The notes beneath the pieces were generated by a model. It worked only from the letters and a program-made list of their open reading frames with translations. It was not told the origin of the DNA and did not search any database. 49,569 nucleotides of DNA, taken from NCBI GenBank assembly GCA_942492115.1, contig CALODL010000032.1, positions 1-49,569 of the forward strand. Direction: 5' to 3'. The DNA comes from CALODL01 sp942492115 (GTDB lineage: Bacteria > Planctomycetota > Phycisphaerae > UBA1845 > CAIVHJ01). The number at the start of each line of letters is the position of its first letter. Position 1 is the stretch's first letter. The translations under genes were made by a program, and so were the position numbers. Shown here piece after piece: positions 43,377-49,569 of this stretch.

Positions 43377-44210
43377 TCAACGACCGCGTTGACTGGAGCG
43401 GCGCTCCCTGCGCATCCGTCGCTGCCGCGCCTCCTCTTGGGTGTCTTCGTCGCTCGAGTCCGTGTTGACTTCTGGAGCCTGTTCCGCATCGGGTGCGTCG
43501 GTGTCCTCGTTCAGATCCGACTGGTCGCTGTGCTCGGGCCTGTCAACGTCCGGCTGGATGACACAGTCACCCTGTTCGATGCAACAGGTCAGCGTCCGAC
43601 ATTCCATGGTGCAGTTCCCCGCACCGTCACACACCGTGCAATAGTGCTCTGTGCAGCATGACCAGGTCCCGTCATCGCCGTAGCTGATTTGGCCCCCGGC
43701 CATCTCGCACAAATCGTCTGACGGCGCGGCCGGCTCCCTGTCGGCATCGAGAACATCGCCGGACACATACAGCATGTCCATAGGATCGGACTGCGCCTGC
43801 GTATTCTCCGGGCCGGCCGCCTCGACAACGATCAACTGGTTGCTCGTGTCGACCACCAGATAATCGAAGTTCCGACCGTTGGACGGCTCGGCCACCTCCA
43901 GCTGGCCGGCGCTCTCGGTGATTACCAGGCAGTCGCCGCTAACCTGGCAGCACCATGCCGAACGGCACTCCAGCACACACACCCCATTGTCGTAGCAGGT
44001 ATAGCACGAGTGTGGTCCGCAGCACTCCACACCATCGTCGTCGCGGGGCACAAGAATTCCGCCGATGGGCCCGCAGAACTCGCGAATGTCCCTCTGGGCT
44101 TGCGTTTCCGCTTGTGCGAACTGTGTCAGGGCTGCCCACGCCAACACCCACAACCCGGCCGTACGGACCACACCGTTTCCATGACACCTGTGAATCGCCC
44201 TCGTCCTCAT
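43377..44210 (-). CDS. Exported protein with duplicated ten-cysteine module and Arg-rich tail
   Basis: This 277-residue protein starts at ATG 44210 with GGGGAG 8 bp upstream and a signal peptide ending near F-A-Q-A-E (34-35). Two modules, residues 46-94 and 168-216, each have ten cysteines with identical spacing: C-x16-CC-x4-C-x2-C-x5-C-x3-C-x4-CC-x5-C. The ~73-residue linker is acidic and contains a beta-like stretch (F-D-Y-L-V-V-D-T-S-N-Q-L-I-V-V-E). After module two come an acidic segment rich in D/E/S and a final basic tail (R-Q-R-R-M-R-R-E-R-R-S-S-Q-R-G-R). I do not recognise the family. The module is probably a disulfide-bonded extracellular domain. The next leftward gene upstream (44631-45341) also ends in an Arg/Gly tail. 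Confidence 0.8.
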   Translation of the reverse strand: MRTRAIHRCHGNGVVRTAGLWVLAWAALTQFAQAETQAQRDIREFCGPIGGILVPRDDDGVECCGPHSCYTCYDNGVCVLECRSAWCCQVSGDCLVITESAGQLEVAEPSNGRNFDYLVVDTSNQLIVVEAAGPENTQAQSDPMDMLYVSGDVLDADREPAAPSDDLCEMAGGQISYGDDGTWSCCTEHYCTVCDGAGNCTMECRTLTCCIEQGDCVIQPDVDRPEHSDQSDLNEDTDAPDAEQAPEVNTDSSDEDTQEEARQRRMRRERRSSQRGR

Positions 44211-44630
44211 ATCGTAACTCCCCAAGAACGCGTTCGTTTGCCGACAGACAGCCCACCGGCTACGGAACTGCTCGGCACGCTGCATTCCGCGCGGCGTCCT
44301 TCCGCCGATTGCTTACGCCCTCATAGACTTCTGCGCGAGGCCCTGTGCCCGTGCCCCGAACCAGAGCATTATTGCCCGGTTGAGCTATTCCCGAATGGGG
44401 GGCGTGGTTCCGGATCTACGGTGGTGGTGTCACACGCTTCGCCTGTCATCGCCGGAGTCAGTCAATGCTGAATACCCGGAGGGTCCGCGTGCAATCTGTG
44501 GCTAACGGTCTCATTCCGGATCCCGATGGTTGCGTCGAAGGTTCGAAAACGGAAGGTAACGCACGCGCCGTGAGCTCACGGTGTACGCGCTTCGTTGGTG
44601 TGGGGACCATGCGGTTGCCCTGACCGATGA
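44211..44630. other. Intergenic region, 420 bp
   Basis: No gene is apparent. A perfect 14-bp palindrome, CCGTGAGCTCACGG (44568-44581), lies about 50 bp past the stop of the gene at 44631; its role is unknown. Confidence 0.4.
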
Positions 44631-45341
44631 TCAGCGCCGCCCCCGTCCACGCCGCGATCGACCGCCGAGCGGGCGCGGCGGGCGTGTGCGCAACTCGTCG
44701 TCCGTTTCCTCGGCCGACTGGCCCTCGGTGGGCTGGGGATTCTGAACGGCGCCGATGTCCGCAATATCGCCCGGGCCCGAGATCTCGACATCACACTTGA
44801 GAAACACGGCTTCCTGCAGTTGGAGGTCCGGAATCACAGGATGGTGCAACGCTTCCTGCACAAGCTGGCGCACATCGATCGTGATCTCCGTCCAGGGATA
44901 TGCGTCGTCGGGCGCGATCACCAGCCACTCGGTACCGTCGTACACACTGGCTTCGAGGAATACTGCGATGCGGCCCACCGTAACGTACGTCCATTCGGAC
45001 CCATAGATGTCGGCATCCGTGACCGTGCGCGCCCCCCAGCATGTTCGTCCCCCCTCGTGCTCGGCATCGGTACGCGGCCGCACTTCTGCGAAACCGGGCG
45101 GCCCCGACGTACGAGCGTCCCAATCAATCACCTTAATGTTGATTGCGCGCACGTCGATGGTCCGGAGATCCAGGCGCCCCACGCCAGCGAGTACGTTACC
45201 TTCAGGGCAATCCATCGTAGTCGGGGCGCCGCACACCAGCTCCGAAGCGATAGTGTCGGCGGAATGAGCTTGAGTTGCGGTCATCACCGTGAACGCGATG
45301 GTGGTCGTCAGTATTGAACAAGCGCGTGTCGTATCAATCAT
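44631..45341 (-). CDS. Exported protein of unknown function with Arg/Gly-rich tail
   Basis: This 236-residue protein starts at ATG 45341 with AAAGGAG 5 bp upstream and a signal peptide ending near Q-A-H-S-A-D (residue ~28). The body (~30-195) is predicted beta-rich with four cysteines and no recognised motif; phrases such as V-F-L-E-A-S-V-Y-D-G-T-E-W-L-V-I suggest a jellyroll-like fold. After an acidic linker it ends R-P-L-G-G-R-S-R-R-G-R-G-R-R. The neighbouring exported protein at 43377 has a comparable acidic-then-basic ending, so the tail may be a shared surface-binding or sorting element. That link is inference. Confidence 0.78.
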   Translation of the reverse strand: MIDTTRACSILTTTIAFTVMTATQAHSADTIASELVCGAPTTMDCPEGNVLAGVGRLDLRTIDVRAINIKVIDWDARTSGPPGFAEVRPRTDAEHEGGRTCWGARTVTDADIYGSEWTYVTVGRIAVFLEASVYDGTEWLVIAPDDAYPWTEITIDVRQLVQEALHHPVIPDLQLQEAVFLKCDVEISGPGDIADIGAVQNPQPTEGQSAEETDDELRTRPPRPLGGRSRRGRGRR

Positions 45342-45649
45342 GCTGGCTCCTTTGTCAGCTGCACCCGGGCATACCTATCACGCAAGGCGCCTGAAACGCG
45401 TCCGAACTGTGCCAACAGGTGTATGTCCATTGATGGGAGGGAGATATGCCGAACACCCGTCGGGCCGTCAGTGTGTGAAGTGGGGTGATAGGGCCAGCAG
45501 GAAATGGGCACACTGGGTCATAGTGCGCCAGGTGGACGATCCGGGTGCCCCGCTTGGCCGTTCCTGTGAATACACCTTTGACAGCGCTCACAGCGAACCG
45601 ATGCCCAGAATGTGGTTGAAGCGTCAGGGCGGGTTGTCGTAGTACGTAT
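45342..45649. other. Intergenic region upstream of the exported-protein gene
   Basis: This ~308-bp region lies between the exported-protein gene and the tRNA-like locus. Open frames crossing it run through the tRNA and are not credible. No clear promoter was found. Confidence 0.4.
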
Positions 45650-45742
<93 letters not shown>

Positions 45743-45905
45743 AAGCATTTATGGCATTCCCGAAACAGACATGTCGTTGTGCATGTCGGTTCTGGGGCGT
45801 ATCGATCCACACTTGGTCAACCTGGTCGGGTCCTGGACGAACCTGCCGAAGCCGGTGAAGGCGGGAATCGTAGCGATGGTTGAAGCGTCTCGTGTGCAAA
45901 TTGAA

Positions 45906-45962
45906 CCCCCTCCCCCAAGCACCCCACGGACCGATCTCAGGCGGGGATGAATGGCCTGACAT
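45906..45962 (-). repeat. Dispersed ~55-bp repeat, copy 1
   Basis: This copy shares CAAGCACCCCA and ACCGATCTCAGGCGGG with copy 2 and lies 39 bp past the stop of the gene at 46002. It contains a conserved 6-bp inverted repeat, TCAGGC / GCCTGA, with an 11-nt loop. Confidence 0.75.
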
Positions 45963-46001
45963 GTCTCATTGTGATCCTCGGGATTCCAGCTAAGCAGGAT
46001 C

Positions 46002-47009
46002 TCAGATAGCGATGAAAACGCCAAACAGGGTGAAGTAGATATACGCAAAGCGGTATGGCCCGCTCAGATTCGGCTTGTGTTCGAGGCTCGCGGCCACGCT
46101 TCTTGCTTTCGAATGCCAATCGCCTGACCAATATCCATTGGTTATCGACAGCACAGATTGAAACTCGGCCTCAATCGAATCAGTATCGCCCTCTGGTGCC
46201 GCCACAATGTGGATGTCGCAATAGACGCGGGTTCGAGCATGACAGGCTACGGCAAAGCTGTCGGCAGCAGGCAGAATATCCAGCATCCCTCCTTCGGATT
46301 TCATCTTTCGAAGAATCACCACCGGTGACTCGATGTCAATCGCCGATGCCGCCTCACGCCACCGAGCAGGCATGTCTGCATTCCGCGACTTCAACTGGCC
46401 AGCCACATGAGTGATATCGGTTGGGGAACACGCAACGATGGTTACGTGAGCGTTTGGAAAGGCCACGTGGACTGGGAGTGTCTTCGTTGTGAGGTTGTCC
46501 CAGGCGATGGGTACTGGTGCTTGATAAATCGTAATAGCATCAACCTGCAACTCGTCAATAGAATCCTCGTGCCTCAGCCTCTCTCTTACCCCTCCGTTTG
46601 AGTCTTGTGTGACCCATACGTGGATGAAGCGGAAACTGCTCGTGCCGATGCTCTGGGGCATCTTGAAATCCCACCCGCCCATCAGCCTGACGACCGGATT
46701 CAACTGAGTCACCTCTGAAAACACGATGTTGTCGATCGTGCTGGCCTGCCGCGACTGCAAGTGACCACTGTATTCATTCCGCGGATTGAACCAGGCATCC
46801 ATCTCGCGATTCCAAGGGTTGCCCTCGGCAAGAAGTGGTTTAGCCCGCAGAATCATGACTGATTCAACCTGATCGGGCATCGCTGCGATGAGCTGAGCAC
46901 TACTTGATAGCCTGTCCAGGCTCTCGCGATTCCTGCTGCTGGCTTGCCCCATGGCGGAGCTGACTGCAAGCACATGCACAAGGACAGATGATATGATGGC
47001 ACGATTCAT
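46002..47009 (-). CDS. Exported protein of unknown function
   Basis: This 335-residue protein starts at ATG 47009 (M-N-R-A-I-I-S-S-V-L-V-H-V-L), placed about 34 nt after a good promoter. The signal peptide ends near S-A-M-G-Q. The body has no motif I recognise; recurring phrases such as S-F-R-F-I-H-V-W-V-T-Q-D-S and I-T-I-Y-Q-A-P-V suggest beta strands. A hydrophobic C-terminus (F-A-Y-I-Y-F-T-L-F-G-V-F-I-A-I) may be a membrane anchor. Copies of the dispersed ~55-bp repeat lie on both sides of the gene in the same orientation. The ribosome site is weak. Confidence 0.7.
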   Translation of the reverse strand: MNRAIISSVLVHVLAVSSAMGQASSRNRESLDRLSSSAQLIAAMPDQVESVMILRAKPLLAEGNPWNREMDAWFNPRNEYSGHLQSRQASTIDNIVFSEVTQLNPVVRLMGGWDFKMPQSIGTSSFRFIHVWVTQDSNGGVRERLRHEDSIDELQVDAITIYQAPVPIAWDNLTTKTLPVHVAFPNAHVTIVACSPTDITHVAGQLKSRNADMPARWREAASAIDIESPVVILRKMKSEGGMLDILPAADSFAVACHARTRVYCDIHIVAAPEGDTDSIEAEFQSVLSITNGYWSGDWHSKARSVAASLEHKPNLSGPYRFAYIYFTLFGVFIAI

Positions 47010-47049
47010 GGTAGTCAGACCTGTCTGATACGATGGCCGTGGCTCTTCC

Positions 47050-47077
47050 ATTGTACGGCGGCCGCAAGAATTGCAAA
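47050..47077 (-). promoter_or_regulatory. Promoter of the gene starting at 47009
   Basis: On the minus strand TTTGCA (47077-47072) and TACAAT (47055-47050) are 16 bp apart, just downstream of repeat copy 2. The predicted leader is about 34 nt. Confidence 0.5.
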
Positions 47078-47092
47078 CATTCTGCATGTCGG

Positions 47093-47147
47093 CCCTCTCC
47101 CAAGCACCCCAGCGACCGATCTCAGGCGGGAATGAACAGCCTGACAT
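47093..47147 (-). repeat. Dispersed ~55-bp repeat, copy 2
   Basis: This copy is nearly identical to copy 1 over its full length, with a few substitutions and small indels. It keeps the TCAGGC / GCCTGA stem. It lies between the 34-residue reading frame at 47209 and the promoter at 47050. Confidence 0.75.
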
Positions 47148-47208
47148 CCAAAAGCTGAAGCAGCAGGTTCGAGCACGTCCTCTGGTTCTCCTGATCCAAC
47201 CCTGGACG

Positions 47209-47313
47209 TCAATACGCTGCGTTCGGAGGCGGGCTTGGTATACACAGAACGATGCAGAGAGCGGCGATGAAGACAATCAGCAAGCTCATCCACCAGTGCT
47301 GTCTCTTGGTCAT
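47209..47313 (-). CDS. Possible 34-residue single-helix membrane protein
   Basis: A short frame encodes M-T-K-R-Q-H-W-W-M-S-L-L-I-V-F-I followed by more hydrophobic residues and a P-S-P-P-P end. The charge pattern suits a membrane peptide with its N-terminus inside. No strong ribosome site is present. It sits between repeat copies 2 and 3, so it may be a real small gene or a chance frame. Confidence 0.4.
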   Translation of the reverse strand: MTKRQHWWMSLLIVFIAALCIVLCIPSPPPNAAY

Positions 47314-47334
47314 ATCGTCACCCAACAGATCCAA

Positions 47335-47389
47335 CTCCCCCGCCCCCCAAGCACCCAGCGACGACCTCAGGAGTGACGGCCCGAAACAT
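47335..47389 (-). repeat. Dispersed ~55-bp repeat, diverged copy 3
   Basis: This copy keeps CCCCCCAAGCACCC and AGCGACGACCTCAGG but has lost the 6-bp inverted repeat of copies 1 and 2. The stop of the 80-residue frame (47367) falls inside it. Confidence 0.5.
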
Positions 47390-47609
47390 ACAAGGCTTCC
47401 GGTGGCGACTTGTGCCGTAGCTTCCGTCGTGCACGCACTCTGATCTGCAAGAAGAGGCGTTGCCGGATCCACCATCTACGAACTCGGCTCATCTGCTGAA
47501 GGTGCCTTGCATGCATTGAATGGTATCGGTCCCGTAATCGTTCTGCGTAGGCCCTGAGGTTGCGAGCATACCCATCCGACACAAGGCGAGTCGCGTGAGA
47601 ACTTGTCAT
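47367..47609 (-). CDS. Possible small basic protein at the end of the YDLRG operon
   Basis: This 80-residue, very Arg-rich frame (R-N-L-R-A-Y-A-E-R-L-R-D-R-Y and W-I-R-Q-R-L-F-L-Q-I-R-V-R-A-R-R) begins at an ATG that overlaps the previous stop by ATGA (47606-47609), the same junction type as two other overlaps in this operon (the remaining one is GTGA). That is the main evidence for coding. The composition could also arise by chance, and the end lies inside repeat copy 3. No family is recognised. Confidence 0.4.
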   Translation of the reverse strand: MTSSHATRLVSDGYARNLRAYAERLRDRYHSMHARHLQQMSRVRRWWIRQRLFLQIRVRARRKLRHKSPPEALYVSGRHS

Positions 47610-47989
47610 GGAGCTACGTCCGTCATATCACTTGCACAATCGTGAGGACGACCACATTCGGGGCATGCACCTGTTGAACCGCGGAGATCGTAACCGCATC
47701 TCGAACATGTCGTGCCCTGTCCCTCCATACGTCCGGGCATCAGAAACCAGGCACCACCAGCGAACAGGACACCGCAAATCAAGCAATTGCACAACACCAT
47801 CCAGACGACGCTTGACTCTTCAGGAGACCCCACCAGGAAATAGGACAGGACGAGCCCCGGCGTGAAGCATCCACGATGGGCATAACAGAAAATCGATCCA
47901 GTCTTCAATAGGCACAGCACCGAAGGAGTGAAGCCTATTGCATTACCAAGAACAAACGCTGCCAAGACAGCTCGTTTCCTTGATTTCAT
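47606..47989 (-). CDS. Small membrane protein with YDLRG zinc ribbon (operon gene 4)
   Basis: This 127-residue protein has membrane segments near the N-terminus (A-V-L-A-A-F-V-L-G-N-A-I-G-F) and in the middle (V-V-W-M-V-L-C-N-C-L-I-C-G-V-L-F-A-G-G). It ends in the ribbon C-S-R-C-G-Y-D-L-R-G-x5-C-P-E-C-G. The ATG at 47989 overlaps the stop of the preceding gene by ATGA, so I reject an upstream in-frame start at 48019. Its function is unknown. Confidence 0.8.
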   Translation of the reverse strand: MKSRKRAVLAAFVLGNAIGFTPSVLCLLKTGSIFCYAHRGCFTPGLVLSYFLVGSPEESSVVWMVLCNCLICGVLFAGGAWFLMPGRMEGQGTTCSRCGYDLRGSTGACPECGRPHDCASDMTDVAP

Positions 47990-48489
47990 CTGACTCCCGA
48001 CTCCATGGCGTGACCGCATTCGGGGCAGGTCTCAGCAGAACCTCGGAGATCGTACCCGCATTGGACGCACAGATTCTCTTGACTCAGTCGTTGCCGATTC
48101 GTCCATCTCGAAGAAATCCACGCCATGGAAGCTGCGAAAGGGACGACGCAGATGAGGGCATACCACGAGAAATGCCAGTTGAAACGTAATGCGATAACTC
48201 CCGAAGCGTAGCACAACACGAGAAGTAACCAGGACCGGGGAACCACGACGCCACAGACTGCACCCGCGAGCATGCTCAGTGGAATATGCGGCATGTTGAG
48301 GTTGATGAAGGCGTAATATGGTGCGACACGGCCCAAACCGATTCGGGTCATCCAGTCCTGGACGGGCCGCCGCATTGGCAGCACATGCTCGATCAAGAAC
48401 AGATCAACTAGGTCCGACGCTGCTACACCACAGCTGAAGGCCACCAGGCACCCTACGCAAGAGATCATTCGCGGCGACATCCTTCTCAT
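47986..48489 (-). CDS. Small membrane protein with YDLRG zinc ribbon (operon gene 3)
   Basis: This 167-residue protein starts at ATG 48489, overlapping the previous stop by ATGA (48486-48489). Hydrophobic segments include C-V-G-C-L-V-A-F-S-C-G-V-A-A and S-W-L-L-L-V-L-C-Y-A-S-G-V-I-A-L, and a further one near A-L-I-C-V-V-P-F-A-A. The C-terminal ribbon is C-V-Q-C-G-Y-D-L-R-G-x5-C-P-E-C-G-H. No ribosome site is obvious, so it may depend on coupling to the gene before it. Its function is unknown. Confidence 0.8.
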   Translation of the reverse strand: MRRMSPRMISCVGCLVAFSCGVAASDLVDLFLIEHVLPMRRPVQDWMTRIGLGRVAPYYAFINLNMPHIPLSMLAGAVCGVVVPRSWLLLVLCYASGVIALRFNWHFSWYALICVVPFAASMAWISSRWTNRQRLSQENLCVQCGYDLRGSAETCPECGHAMESGVR

Positions 48490-49016
48490 GTGTGACCGCT
48501 CGTCGTGTCTGCGAGTTGTTCTTTGTCCTTTGATTCCCCCCCGACTTCGCCAATTGCCTCGTGACCGCATTCGGGACAGGCACCAGACGAACCTCGGAGG
48601 TCATAGCCGCACGTCACGCACATACCGAGGCGAAGACGTCGGCGACGACATGAGAATGGCAGAAGTAGCCATACAGGCCAGACGGATGACAGAATGGTCG
48701 GCAGATACAGTGGGACGCTGATCATCAGCCTGACATCCGGGGAGTCTGCGTTGGACCAGAAACTGGGAAGCGGTTGCCATGGATGCGACGGCATGGAAAA
48801 AGCACCTCCTGTCCCCCACCCATAGGGTGGCAAGGTTCCTGGACCCGACAGTGTCGTGGTGTGCCAGTAGACTGAGCCCGACGCTGCCCACACGACGGTG
48901 TAGTCTGGCGGAGACGCATACCACCAGCCCCCAATTCCTCGAAAGCTCATGATCCACAGCCCAACACTCAGGAGCAGCCCCACGATCGACAGGATGAGCA
49001 GGCTCTTGCGGATCAC
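48486..49016 (-). CDS. Small membrane protein with YDLRG zinc ribbon (operon gene 2)
   Basis: This 176-residue protein uses GTG at 49016: AAGGAGG lies 7 bp upstream and the GTG overlaps the previous stop as GTGA (49013-49016). The frame upstream of it is not needed. An N-terminal membrane helix (S-L-L-I-L-S-I-V-G-L-L-L-S-V-G-L) and a second (Y-L-P-T-I-L-S-S-V-W-P-V-W-L-L-L-P) flank a ~90-residue region rich in G, W, Y and P that is probably outside. A basic R-R-R-R-L-R stretch leads to the ribbon C-V-T-C-G-Y-D-L-R-G-x5-C-P-E-C-G-H. Its function is unknown. Confidence 0.82.
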   Translation of the reverse strand: MIRKSLLILSIVGLLLSVGLWIMSFRGIGGWWYASPPDYTVVWAASGSVYWHTTTLSGPGTLPPYGWGTGGAFSMPSHPWQPLPSFWSNADSPDVRLMISVPLYLPTILSSVWPVWLLLPFSCRRRRLRLGMCVTCGYDLRGSSGACPECGHEAIGEVGGESKDKEQLADTTSGHT

Positions 49017-49507
49017 TCTGCATCCTCCTTGCTGTGACCGCATTCCGGACACGCCCCGACACTCCCCCTTAGATCATACGAGCAACTCACACACAGCCCA
49101 TGGTTAGTACGCCATCGACGCCGAGACCAGGACACGAGACTGATTACAGCCAAGACGGCGAAGGCAAGGGTCGGGATCCAGAGGGGGATTGTCAGAATCG
49201 TAGCGACGGATCCCCATCGGTAATAGAGTGGCAGCCGTCCGAAGTTGTTGCCAGGGTGTCGGCCGAACGCCAGTGACGAACGTGTTTCCATCCGGCGTCT
49301 GCGAAGGCTGTCTTCATCGAAATTTGTCCAGGCTACATGAGCGATTCGCAGTATCCCGTTCGATAGCGTGACCCGAAGGGCTGGGCCCCGCTCCCCCTCA
49401 CCACCTAAGCGTCTGCCGTACGCTGCCCCGTAGTAACTGATTCCCCAAGTAGCTACTGTCATCAGCAAGAGGAAAACAGAGATGTATGTGGGCGTGCGAC
49501 GGAGCAT
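49013..49507 (-). CDS. Small membrane protein with YDLRG-type zinc ribbon (operon gene 1)
   Basis: This 164-residue protein starts at ATG 49507, with GGGAG 7 bp upstream and a perfect TATAAT 33 bp upstream. It has the same plan as gene 2: an N-terminal helix (I-S-V-F-L-L-L-M-T-V-A-T-W), a ~75-residue outside region, a second helix (L-W-I-P-T-L-A-F-A-V-L-A-V-I), a basic R-R-R-W-R stretch and a ribbon. The ribbon reads C-V-S-C-S-Y-D-L-R-G, with Ser in place of the usual Gly. It is the first gene of a leftward operon of four to five overlapping genes. Its function is unknown. Confidence 0.82.
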   Translation of the reverse strand: MLRRTPTYISVFLLLMTVATWGISYYGAAYGRRLGGEGERGPALRVTLSNGILRIAHVAWTNFDEDSLRRRRMETRSSLAFGRHPGNNFGRLPLYYRWGSVATILTIPLWIPTLAFAVLAVISLVSWSRRRWRTNHGLCVSCSYDLRGSVGACPECGHSKEDAE

Positions 49508-49540
49508 GAGCGGCTCCCGATTCGAGCGGACGACCTGCTG

Positions 49541-49546
49541 ATTATA
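49541..49546 (-). promoter_or_regulatory. -10 element of the YDLRG operon
   Basis: A perfect TATAAT lies on the minus strand 33 bp before the first start codon. The -35 region reaches the window edge and matches poorly (CTCAGC at 17-bp spacing). Confidence 0.45.
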
Positions 49547-49569
49547 CCCGTGGCAACTGTGGGGCTGAG

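Overview
The window looks like chromosome from a GC-rich planctomycete, most likely of the Phycisphaerae type. This is inferred from several hallmarks: many exported proteins with D-x-N-x-N-G-x-P-D-x-C calcium-type repeats, prepilin-like proteins starting RAFTLVELLVVIAIIALL, IPTL-like C-terminal sorting tails, PQQ-type propellers beginning DW-x-Q-[FW]-R-G-P, and a run of small membrane proteins ending in a C-x2-C-[GS]-YDLRG-x5-C-x2-C zinc ribbon.

Layout. 1-7 kb: the 3' part of a secreted calcium-repeat protein, a family-38 type alpha-mannosidase, an exported protein of unknown function and a hotdog thioesterase, all rightward. 7-17 kb: a secreted astacin-type metalloprotease, then two very large leftward hybrid sensor kinases (propeller, membrane, kinase, receiver) joined by an ATGA overlap. 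17-21.6 kb: a small leftward exported protein and a 1,154-residue aspartate/cysteine-rich repeat protein with a strong terminator. 21.7-25.7 kb: a PQQ propeller fused to an esterase-like domain lacking the nucleophile and histidine, facing a second PQQ propeller. 25.9-29.7 kb: a lipoprotein hydrolase, an IPTL-tailed protein, a prepilin-like protein and a YDLRG protein. 30-33.2 kb: an M28-type peptidase with a substituted general base and a membrane class III cyclase with its catalytic domain first. 33.2-34.5 kb: an ArsR-family repressor and a rhodanese/membrane protein, arranged like E. coli ygaV-ygaP, with a clear autoregulatory operator. 34.6-41.6 kb: a CHRD protein, an MFS/spermidine-synthase/TPR fusion and a large leftward calcium-repeat protein. 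42-45.4 kb: an RRM protein, an HExxH protein and two exported proteins with Arg-rich tails. 45.6-49.5 kb: a tRNA-Ser(GCU)-like locus with a badly paired acceptor stem, dispersed repeats of about 55 bp, and a leftward operon of overlapping small genes that looks less GC-rich than the rest.

The strongest candidate for something undescribed is a shared C-terminal cassette of roughly 300 residues on three unrelated secreted proteins (ends at 1292, 9474 and 38243). It consists of a Cys/Trp knot, two dockerin-like calcium repeats and a cohesin-like beta domain. Dockerin-like and cohesin-like parts in one polypeptide suggest a common extracellular attachment or assembly module. Other notable signals are two probable pseudoenzymes, a duplicated ten-cysteine module with identical spacing, the tRNA/repeat/overlapping-operon region and the ArsR operator placed between a -35 and a -10. 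All functions are read from motifs by eye; no search was run.
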